Source of the DNA: Phoronis australis
Lineage: Eukaryota; Phoronida; Phoronidae
DNA: 64,000 nucleotides
Direction: 5' to 3'
Assembly (NCBI GenBank): GCA_002633005.1
Contig: NMRA01000243.1
Span: 264,280 to 328,279, forward strand
The position numbers and the translations under genes were made by a program. Below, piece by piece: positions 10,901 through 22,900 of the stretch (the stretch's first letter is position 1; every line of letters begins with the position of its first letter). The notes below the pieces were generated by a model. The model saw only the letters and a program-made list of their open reading frames with translations, did not search any database and was not told the DNA's origin.

Positions 10901-13900
10901 AAAGCCATATTGTCTGAAAATTTGATATGAATCTGATCAGCCATTTCTGAGATGATGCTTTTTTCTTAATTCTCACCAGGGGCGGATCCAGGATTTTGAG
11001 TTAGGGAGGGCCAGGGCAGAGTGTTAGCCAGGATTTTGGCCGTCAGACATTCACACCTCCGAACTGCCAAATGGAATCTGGGAGAATTTTTGTAGGGCCA
11101 TTTTCTTTTCAGTCTTGATGTGTAAAGGCTTGAGACATGTTTTGTGTGGTTGAGTGAGCTGATTTTTAAGTAGCGAGCAAAGATGAAAAGCTCTGTTTGA
11201 AAATTTATTTCAGAAAGTCTAATGTAGCATTCTCACCAGGCTTTTTGAACATGTTGGACCACCACACTAAACTTTGACCACCGCACTTAAATTTTGATTG
11301 ATTGTCATGTCAATCATGACTATACGGTGCTTTTGTATGTGATCTTAACCTATAAAAAGTTCCATCAGTGATGTTACATTGTTGTGTCTGATGCTCTCTA
11401 TAGTCTGGATTTTACAGATTTATAGAAATAATTACCCAATTATGACTAATTATTAAAAAAAATTAATCAGAAATACTGAACACAGTGATCTCCCCTTCTG
11501 GATATATCAGAATGTTGGGAGTGACAGTGTTCCATCATTCCCACCGTGTTCAAGTTTAATCCTGGTGAGAACGTTGAGCCTCCACAGCACTGAGGTGTTA
11601 TGTTAGGTGTTTAATAGAGTCTTGAATCTTTGGGGAATTCCTGAACTTATTATGTTTGTCACAAGTTTGTAACACCTCTGGCTCGTATGAAAGTGCTGAT
11701 GATATTTTTAATCCAATTTATTTCAAATATTTAGTTTAGAAGCAGTCATAGAGGCCACTTATGCATTGCAAATTGGCAAGCCAGCTGTTATCGAAGCAGC
11801 CAATCAGGCAGCAGTTAACAGGCTACGCATGGTACCCACCAACTGGTCCCTAGAAGTTGACGAGGAGCTAGCCAAGTTTCTGTGTGAACATAGGGAGCCC
11901 CTCAATGAACACTTGGGTGCAATCAAGAACTATGTGGAGGGAATTGACACCTCCTCCTATTGTGTAAGTGTGAACGTCAGGAGTAGCATTGTGTGAAATA
12001 GCTTCGTCAGTTTAGAGCATGATATAACAGAAAAGAAACATTAGTTTTGTTGACAAATTTCTTTGATGATGAAAAAATGACTGTTTGTATGTGCCCATAA
12101 ATATGTGCCGGGGGTGAGTGTCATTATGCTGTCCACTATATTTCCAAAACGCCTCGATGTTTGTGAAATTTTGTTTTTTATTTTCCCAGCCAGTATGACA
12201 CTGAGTTCTTTGATGTGTTTTTATGAAAATTGTAAATACTTAAGTTTCTATTACAGAAGTGACAACTCCTTCCCATTTTCAGATGTATTTTACATAATCT
12301 GTGCTCCTAGTGGCCGTTTTTATTATTTTTTTGTTAACTTTGTTTTTTGGCATTCACCAAACCACCTTGAGAATCAGGAAATTTCCAGTATGTGTTCCTA
12401 TTGAGAGGATCAAAGCTGACATTGATTTTCGCACTGGTCAAACAACTTTAGTGTCCCCTAAGGCAATTTAGGTTTTATTTTCATCGACTTTACCAAGCTC
12501 AATGGATATTCCTGAAATTTTTCACTACATACCCATTTTTGGACGGATTTAACATATTCTGCACTCCCTAACCATCATTTTTTAGCATTAGTCTATTTTT
12601 GGTGTCCTCTTTTGTATCTGTTAAAGCGGTAAAATGATCATTACGAAATTTTACAGGTGGGTTCCAACCGAGATCATGATGGCTGACATAGATTTTCAGA
12701 TGTGTCCAACTACTGTGTTGCCTCTAGTGGCAATTTTTTTGTGCTTATGTCTCAATATCTATGAAGTTCCTTGATGTTTCATCATGAAATTTGAAATTAT
12801 GTGTTTCAATTTAGGAGACTAGGCCTGACCTTGATTTTGGGACTAGTCAGGCCCCTGTGTATCCTCTGGTTGCAATCTTGTGCCTTTGGCTCTATTTCTG
12901 CCAAGTTTCTTGAGGAATGTTCGCGAAGTTTGATAAAGAAGTCTATCAAATTTCAGTGAAATCACTTAGGGCATATACATTTTTGTAGTTTAAATAAGTT
13001 CCAGTCAGAGTTTAACAAGATGTTATTGCTCTGCACTAATCACTAATTTTTTGTTTGTGAATGGTCTTGTAATAACAGGTAATTTATCACAATTTTGACG
13101 AAGTGTGTGGAGAAACACTGGCTGAGATTTTGGCAGAATGGGCAATGCCACATTCTCCAAGTCTTGCTAAGGATTAAAGATATCTCTTTTTAACCTCCGA
13201 ATAGATTGAGAGCATAAAGCAGCTCGTCTGCTCGGGAGTGTTGATGTGATAAGAGCCTCCCGAGATTTACTTGAATACAGGCATTTTCCTTGCCTCACTG
13301 GCGACACCTAGTGAATGACAAGCTCCCCTTTGACTGGGTTCTAGTAAAAAAAAAACAAAAAAATGGCGCTTATAATTGTTGTTTTGTGTTTTGAAACTTC
13401 ATTGAATTTCAACATTGTCCAGTTTATTTTGAAAAGTACGGTAGGCTTTGCGTCATAGGATAAGTAACTTAGCAGCGATTAACAGCAGCACCCGTAATGT
13501 GTAAGTGATAAAGTAAAATTGATGGTTTGTTATTGAAAAAATCGTGTTTTGATGAACATCAAGGTTTAAAAGGCAACTGAACAGGTGTTTGTCACTGACA
13601 GCTGTTTTTTCTCTTTAGGAAGAAGACAGTGCACGCAATGTAACAGATGGTGAGCCTGACACCTATTGGGAAAGTGATGGAACTCAGGGAGCTCACTGGA
13701 TTCGGTTAAAAATGAAGAAAGGAACTATAATCAAGTTTGTATCGGAGCAACAAGGTTGTGTAACGTTGTGTGAACCAGCCAAACTTTATGTGCCTAACAC
13801 ATGAATTTTGACTGATGTTTGAAATTAGGTACACATCGCCATCATCTTTATTTATGTAACTTGGAAAGTGTCTTATTCTGACTGCCTACTAAACCTTTAA

Positions 13901-16900
13901 AGGATTGTAATGTAATGTACTTGCTGCATTCATATGAAGGAGGAGATGACTGTGAAGTCAAATTGTGCTAAGAAATACTAACTTTTGATTTAGTCCACTT
14001 ATGGTCATAAACTAGTCTTGATTTGTCTTTACTTGGATTGGATTGTGGTTTCTGAGGCCATTATTGCTTAAGGTCTTGCTCGGCACATAAAATGACCCGC
14101 GACAGAGAATAAACGAGTTGAGAGTGGTATGTGGCCCAAATCAAACTTTATTTTTTTGAATAAAGTTGCTGGTTTTTAAATTGTTCCACTTTCGAAATAT
14201 GACATTGCGGAAAAGTACACTTTACTGATGTATAGGCGGTTTTCCAAAAATATGGTAGGTGTTATGTTACACTTGATATCCCTCATAGTTCGTAGAAAAC
14301 TTTGTCATCTCTTGTACCGCTGTTCATAATTTTCTAGAAAGCTATATGTAACACTAGATGGCTCTGACGACAACTATCTGCCTTCGTACATCGTTGTATC
14401 TGGGGGAGAACTGGATAGTATGAAGAAACTCAGTGACGTCCATCTTGATGTGTAAGTCTACTGTCTTACGCAGTTGCTAGGCAACTCTCTGTATCACCAG
14501 CTATGGCAGCTTGTAAGATTGTGAATAGACCTCAGGTGAGGTGATGATGATTTTGATGCAGTTTTGTCAGTCTCCTGAAAGCTCTCTGTGGTCTATAAAT
14601 TGAAAGCCCATAATATGAGATTTTATAAATTCGTTTTTCCAGCTCTACCGCAATTTTATCTGAAATGCAAGCCGCTTTACAGAAGGAATGGAAAAATAAA
14701 GAAACTGTTGATGAAAGCTACCAAAATTGCCAAAAAAATTGAAAATTAAAGGAATGCTGAAAATTTTAAGGAATTTTAGGAGTGTCGGAAAGCCTGTAAA
14801 TAATCACCCTTTGAAATTCCTTCAAATTGATTTAAAAAATTTAATATCACTTGTTTCACAATCTATTCATTCTATTTTCTTCACTTTTGTCAAATATACA
14901 AATTAAAACCACACACAAAGAAGCAAGAGGCATAAAATATTTGAATACGGACGTCACGGGAACTTTTCGCATAGCCAATGACTGTGCTATACCTAGTCCT
15001 TGATGCTGTTTTAAGTAATAGTTTTGCATGACTGTATTTTATTCCAGGAACTTCTCTGAGATAAAAGATGTGGAAGTTCTTGATGACATGACTGAGCATT
15101 ATCCGTACATTGAAATTGCCATCAAGGAATGCAAAGGCTAGTACACTGCAAAGTTGGGTAATAGTCACTTATAGGGGTCCCGCATTTTGGGAACCGGTTT
15201 TCTTCACTGAATAACAAGCACTGGTTCTCAAAATCCGGGACCCCTGTGACTATTGCCCAAAGTTGTGCCTTTATATGGCTGTTATTTGAGATTGTGGTTC
15301 ATTAGTTTAAAAGGGCAGTATGACGCTCTTAAAACAAGATTTGCTGTATAAATGTTAACACATTATTTCTTCTCAATTGCAGTTTATTTTGAAAGATGAC
15401 GATGCAAGAAATGGTTAGGTTCTCTCCAAGGTTGCGTGAATGAATGACTATTTTTTGTTGACTTTGTTTGTAATTTTGTGACAATCTATAACAACATACC
15501 AACTCACCAGTTTGAAAATTCTGTCAGTACTATTTGTTTCCGAGGTCTTTAGAATTTCAAGGTTTGTGCTTGATGTGGTTTTGCAGCGACTTATTTATTC
15601 ATGTCGACCCCGTGTCTCATTTTCTCAGATGAAGGCATAGACTGTCGGATTCACGGCATCAAAATCAAATCGTCGAAGGAGCGTGACTTAGGCCTGTCAC
15701 AGGACCTGTTCAGCCCTGAGCAGCTCGTGAGGTTCCCTAAGCTAGAAGGGTTCACGCCTAGCCAGCTCTACCGACGGTCTCTGTGTTTACTGCGCTTTAT
15801 TGACTTGCTGGACTCAGTCATACAGCTGATGGTGCCTGCTTGGGAGCACTCCATTGGTTCCTACAGTTCACTACAGGTGGGGCTATGTGCCATAAACTGA
15901 CTACTGTGTATGAATAATGCTGCTCAATACTACTGTACTTCTCTCAGATTCTGGGTTACTTTTGCACTTTTGCATGGTTTCATTAACTTAAGAACCTTCT
16001 CAGCAACCGACCTTTTTACGCATGGCAATAGACCTCATATACACAAAGCGTAGTGGGATAGCAGTCACGCCATGCAGCACCTCCAGTAGATATGCTATCT
16101 GTGGTGAGGACTTCATTAATTAGTAGCTTTCTAGCAGCCAGAAGTTGCATAGACGTGACCAGTCTATCCAAAGTCTACTGCCAGCTTATTGATCAGATAA
16201 CCGTCTGCTTGAAACGTTCTGGTTTTAGAGGATTCAACAGTGTCAAATTAGTTGGTGAAATACACTGTAATTCTGACTGGTTTATGGTGTCTGTAAAAAG
16301 GTCATTGTTACTTCGTAGCTGGTTAGTAAACACTCGTAATGCACTAAAATCTGTAAAGTGTCCATAGACATGACTACTGATACAATAAGGATGGAAAGAA
16401 GATACATCAAGTGTCGGCCATCTTGGCTTTAAATATTAGCTTAACAAGGTGACTGCAACAGTGTTGATTTCGGGATGAGTTAGATTATAATGTCACGATG
16501 TATTTGTTTTCTAATTGGCATCAAAGGAACATTAGTAGGCTTACTGCGGAAAAGTGCATTTTTGAATTATTTTTGGATGGGATAGACTTCTTCAAGTTGT
16601 TAGGTTTGACGAGTGCTATAAAAAATCTGTTGTATTTTTGCAATTTTATTACAAATCACCAGTTTTCGCCATTGTCTGTTGGAATTTGCTAAAATCAAGG
16701 CTGGAAATAGATGGCATTGACATCCCCTTGAATTGGCAAAACGACAGGCTTTATGGGGAAATGTTCGACAGTTTGGGACGGAGAAATTAATAAGTTTGAT
16801 CAAGGTCGAAGCTGCTGCCAAATTGGCAATACTGGCGGTCTCAATTTTTAGGAATTACGATTAACGACAAGCAAGCATTCACCTTATATGTAACGCACTT

Positions 16901-19900
16901 TTGTGACAACGCATAAAAACATTGTATCATCGGCTAATTTTGATAATTTTATAATCTGCCTATCCCGACTGTTGATACAAAATGCAGTGTGCTGATGAAT
17001 ATAACTTGAATTTGATTGTTACATACTGGAGAATTTTCATGGTATATTTTAATGTACTATGTAATACTATTCTGACTAAGCAGTGGTTTGCTTCGCTTTA
17101 TAGGTCGTCAAACAACTCCTCATGTTGTCAAAACGAAGAAATGCTCTCATAAGGACTTTCTGCAGGGAGTCGGAAACTGGGTAAATTTTATTTTACATTA
17201 ATGATAAACTGTGCGTTCTAGAGTGTATGCATGGAGATATTAGCAATCTTTCTTTTATCTTGCATGATTTCAACATGGTTTTGCTGGATGTAATGATGGA
17301 CAGGTTACCCGTCTGTGCTGCCTCTTCTCGGCATGGGCGACAGATGGGTGACCTCCCCATAACCCACTGTAGGATTCCGTTTGGCCCTGCCTGGAGCACA
17401 TTGATTGCAATGGAGTTCAGTCTTCAATTTCTGTTGACAAATGAAGGGATGTATCGGAAAAGCTCTTTATTACCAGAGTATTTTGTTCAAGTTGGAAGGA
17501 TTTAAATAATATACAATCTTTGAAGTTGTCCTATGCCTTTAAGGTACTTATAGTGACGTAAGTTTTAAAATGGAACTTGCACGCTAATTCCTTATCTCTG
17601 TGATTGCTTGGTCAAATTAGTTAGAAACACAGCATATAGGAACGATGTGAAATTGAAGAAGGTTGAAAATTGCCAAATGTTTTTTAAGAATGAGTTTGTG
17701 TCGAAAGTGATCCACCATACATTACTCAGCCGTATCCAGTAAGTATCGTGACGTTGTGTTGAGAAATAACACTGTGGGCTATGTGAATCCCCCAAGATAT
17801 GTCATTAGTGCAAAGGTCACCTATTTGCATAATTTTTTTGTTTTCACATTTACAAGACGTCAATGAATACAACTGGACTTTGTTTAGCGTACTAGATGAT
17901 GTTTAAATAGCATTGTCGTTTAGTTCCTGCTATGCGTGAGCATAGTTAGGAGCATGAAAATGCGTCTTTAAGGGTTTAACCAGGGTGAAGCGTTGTTTGC
18001 TGATGAAAATCTTCCGACGCACATATCATGTGAGGATGTGCTGCCACCTATGGTTATGAGGTACATTAAGGGTTCTAGTGTTAGAACATTTCACTTCAGT
18101 TGCAATCTTAATAATAAAAGTGAATTGAACTCATTTCCAACTTGTTTGTGATTGGTCACCAGCTTTTTTGCTTCTGCCGTCTGATTCTCTCATGTTATGA
18201 CAACTCAATTATCGTGCTCTGTACTGTTTCAGCCGACCAGACCGTATGCCCAAACTGTATATAAATCGTCACGCTGCAGCAGAACACAGGGTCAACCCAA
18301 CACTTGATCCCGAGTATAAGAACTCGGTGTTTTCACAGATCTACGAGGGTCTCAAACCAACAAATGCCCGTGTGGAAAAGCAGTTGGATTACAGGTATTT
18401 TGTTTTGTTATTTTTGATGAAAGATCTTGTTTGTGAAGCTCTTTTGTCACAAAAGTGAGCACTGATAGTCATTGTATTATATGTACGGTAAAGTCGCGTG
18501 ATTTTCGGACACTGAAAATTAATTCCAATAGAAAAAATTCATTCTTGGACGAATCTCGCGAAATATCATTTTGTGGTGTCCGAATTTTGCGGACCTCCAA
18601 ATTTGGGTTTCCGCTAGTGTCCGAATTTCGTGGGTGTACATTACTTCGATGAGCGGTCGTAGTATCAACAATGCTGGCTCGGTCATTTGATAGCAGTATA
18701 ATTGCAGGTAAATGAGACTCAAATGGTCTGAGCGATTAATTTTTGAAAATCTGGCTTTCCCAATAAGAAATGTGCGCCGTCGACGCACATAGACCGTTCC
18801 CAACAAGTGTTGGTTCTTCTTTTCAAAGATGTGCTTTCTCAATATGAAATATTCGGCTTGCATTGCCGATGCTCAAAAACCGTTCTCNAAATCGTCGAAG
18901 GAGCGTGACTTAGGCCTGTCACAGGACCTGTTCAGCCCTGAGCAGCTTGTGAGGTTCCCCAAGCTAGAAGGGTTCACGCCTAGCCAGCTCTACCGACGGT
19001 CTCTGTGTTTACTGCGCTTTATTGACCTGCTTGACTCAGTCATACAGCTGATGGTGCCTGCTTGGGAGCACTCCATTGGTTCCTACAGTTCACTACAGGT
19101 GGGGCTATGTGCCATAAACTGACTACTGTGTATGAATAATGTTGCTCAATACTACTGTGCATGTCTGAAATTCTGGGTTACTTTTGAATGGTTTCATTAA
19201 CTTAGAGAACCTTCTCATCAACCCACCTTTTTACACTTCTTGGCAATAGACCTCATATACACAAAGCGTAGTGGGAGAGCAGTCATGTCATGCAGCACCT
19301 CCAGTAGATATGCTGTCTGTGATGAGGACTTCATTAATTAGTAGTATTCTAGCAGCCAGAAGTCTACTGCCAGCTTATTGATCAGATAACCGTCTGCTTG
19401 AGACGTTCTGGGTTAGAGGATTCAACAGTGTCAAATTAGTTGTGAAATACACTGTAATTCTGACTGGTTTATGGTATCTGTAAAAAGGTCATTGTTACTT
19501 AAGTTTGTAGTTGGTTAGTAAACACTCGTAATGCAATGAAATCTGTAAAGTATCCATAGACATGACTACTGGTACAATAAGGATGGAAAGAAGATACATC
19601 ATGTGTCGGCCATCTTGGCTTTAAATATTAGCTTAACAAGGTGACTGCTGCAGTGTTTATTTCGGGATGAGTTAGATTATAATGTTACGGTGTATTTGTT
19701 TTATAATTGGCATCAAAGGAACATTATTAGGCTTACTGCGGAAAAGTGCATTTTTGAATTATTTTTGGATGGGATAGACTTCTTCAAGTTGTTAGGTTTG
19801 ATGAGTGCTATAAAAAATCTGTTGTGTTTTTGCAATTTTATTGCAAATCACCAATTCTCGCCATTGTCTGTTGGAATTTGCTAAAATCAAGGCTGGAAAT

Positions 19901-22900
19901 AGATGGCATTGACATCCCCTTGAATAGGCACAGCGACAGGCTTTATGGGGAAATGTTCGCTAGTTTGGGATGGAGAAATTAATGAGTTTGCTCAAGGTCG
20001 AAGCTGCTACCAAACTGGCAATACTGGCGGTCTCAATTTTAGGAATTACGATTAACGACAAGCAATCATTCACCTTTAGTAAATAAATGTAACGCACTTT
20101 TGTGACAACGCATGAAACATTGTATCAGCGGCTATTTTTGATGATTTTATAATCTGCCTATCCCGACTGTTGATACAAAATGCAATGTGCCGATGAATAT
20201 AGCTTGAATTTGACTGTCACATACTGGAGAGTTTTCATGGTATATTTTTATGTACTATGTAGTACTATTCTGACTAAGCAGTGGTGTGCTTTGCTTTATA
20301 GGTCGTCAAACAGCTTCTCATGTTGTCAAAACGAAGAAATGCTCTCATAAGGACTTTCTGCAGGGAGTCCGAAACTGGGTAAATTAAATTTACATTAATG
20401 ATAAACTGTGCGTTCTAGAGTGTATGCATGGAGATATTAGCAATCTTTCTTTTATCTTGCATGATTTCAACATGGTTTTGGTGGATGTAATCATAGACAG
20501 GGCTCCCGTCTGTGCTGCCTCTTCTCGGCATGGGCGACAGATGGGTGACCTCCCCATAACCCACTGTAGGATTCCGTTTGACCCTGGAGCACATTGATTG
20601 CAATGGAGTTCAGTCTTCAATTTTTGTTGACAAATGAAGGGATGTATCGGAAAAGCTCGTTATTACCGGAGTATTTTGTTCAAGATGAAAGAATTTACAT
20701 AAAATATGCAACCTCTAAAGTTGTCCTATGTCCGTAACATACTTATAGTGACGTAACTTTAGTGGTTTAATCAGGGTGAAATGTGGTTTACTGAAAATCT
20801 TCCGACGCACGTCATGTGAGGATGTGCTGCCACCTATGGTTATGAGGGACATTAAAGGTTCTAGTGTTAGAACATTTCACTTCAGTTGCAATCTAGTAAT
20901 AAAAATGAATTGAACTCATTTCCAACTTGTTTGCGATTGGTCACCAGCTTTTTTGCTTCTGCCGTCTGATTCTCTCACGTTATGACTACCCAATTATCGT
21001 GCTCTGTACTGTTTCAGTCGACCAGACCGTATGCCCAAACTGTATATAAATCGTCACGCTGCAGCAGAACACAGGGTCAACCCAACACTTGACCCCGAGT
21101 ATAAGAACTCGGTGTTTTCACAGATTTACGAGGGTCTCAAACCAACAAATGCCCGTGTGGAAAAGCAGTTGGATTACAGGTATTTTGTTTTACTATTTTT
21201 GATGAAAGATCTTGTTTGTGAAGCTCTTTTGTCACAAAAATGCACAGTCATTGTATTATTTATAGTCAAATCATTGTATATGATAGGGGTGCTTAAACTA
21301 AGCTTTTGAAATTCTGTAGCACAGTTTTTGAGTTTTGAAAAATGCAACTGGTATATTGCCTATCTTTACTCTGCCGGCAACATGAAGAGCTGAGTGATAG
21401 AAAGTATTGTGCTCTGATTAGTACTCTTGAGGTGATGTATTTAATACTCACAGCCTTGCTGCTACCAGTTTGGCAAAATATGCTGGAACTCTACAGTAAT
21501 ACTTAATTACCAATTTTTTTCTAGCCTCCGTGACATAGTGATGGTATGTTTCTCAATGTGTCAAATTGTCTCAAGATCGTGTCATTATTAAATTATTGGA
21601 AATCACTTACGTTTGTCAGTGCAATTTTTCGACTGATTTTCAAGTATTTTGAAATCTAGTTGCTTTTCAAGGGTTGGGCTGTTTGCACTGAAAGTGACCT
21701 CGCTTGGGTGCAGGCTTCTCTGCACCAGTGAAAATAAGAGTATTCTTTTAAGTTGCTGGACCCAAGATGGGCGAATAACATGGCTAAATATGAAATAAAA
21801 CCAGTATTTTGTATATGATACAAAATGACTTAAAATTTTCATCTTAAGCTACATGAATAAGGGAAGATCCAATGACGATGATGTTATTGAAATGTTACAG
21901 ACAGTTAAATTTCACACTGTAGGTGGAGTGCCAAGTTTGATCAATGGTGGGAGTGCAAGTTTGTTTCTGAAGGCATAATCGACCAAGGTGGTGGATTCAG
22001 GGACAGTCTGTCGGATTTAGCTGAGGAACTGTGTCCCTGTGACATGGAGGCACCATTACCGCTACCTTTCTTTGTTAGAGCCCCTAACCAGGTATAATCC
22101 CCTGTAACTCCAGTTTTGAGTGTCCGCAACCCAAAATCAAGCACTGAAGGCTCACTGGCAATAAATAGTCCCAGACGAGTGACTTTTGAATGTGATCAAT
22201 TATCGTTATAAATTTGGACTCAACTTCTGCCTCACTCAGATTAAACGCAATTTCTAGGCTGACAATTGGGTGTTGCTGTATCTGAACTCAGTCTGTGGGG
22301 TATCTATTTATGTGCCAAAAGCATTATGGTGGACAATCAAGTGTATATATATATATTCTGGTTCTGTGATCAAACAGTAGATGGAGCTAGTAGTTTGTGT
22401 GTAGTGGTTAACACATTTTTATTAATCTTTCTTTTGCCTGGTAAACCAAATTTCTTTTGATAGTAAGTGTCACATCAATTCCGTCTTGGCTAAAAGTCAG
22501 TATTATACAGCGGTTTGAAACATAAACCAATGCTTGAGAAGAATCAAATTGAGAATGTTATTTACATGGCTGTACTTCTCAGGTTGTTTTTAGTTACAAT
22601 GAGATTCAATTTAATGTGAAAAAATTGTGCTGTTTCTGATTCAGAAATAATCGGTATGTTCGAGCTCATAAGCGTCTCTGTTTTTTTAGACTCATGAGGA
22701 CTCTAATGTAAACAGAGACATGTATGTACCTAATCCATGCTGTCATGAAAAGGAAAAGTTCTTCTGGATTGGACAGCTGATGGGAGCCTGTCTCAGGGCG
22801 AAGGAAAACTTGGTAATGTTACAGATTTTATAAAGTTTTGGTCTAGCTATTCATTTTTTAAAATGAATAGCTAGAACAAAACTTTATAAAATATGTTAAA

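Noticed and set aside
17193-17399. Antisense frames found twice (17193-17399 and 20390-20620)
   Set aside because: They appear twice only because the HECTD3 intron region is duplicated by the haplotype artefact; no gene features.
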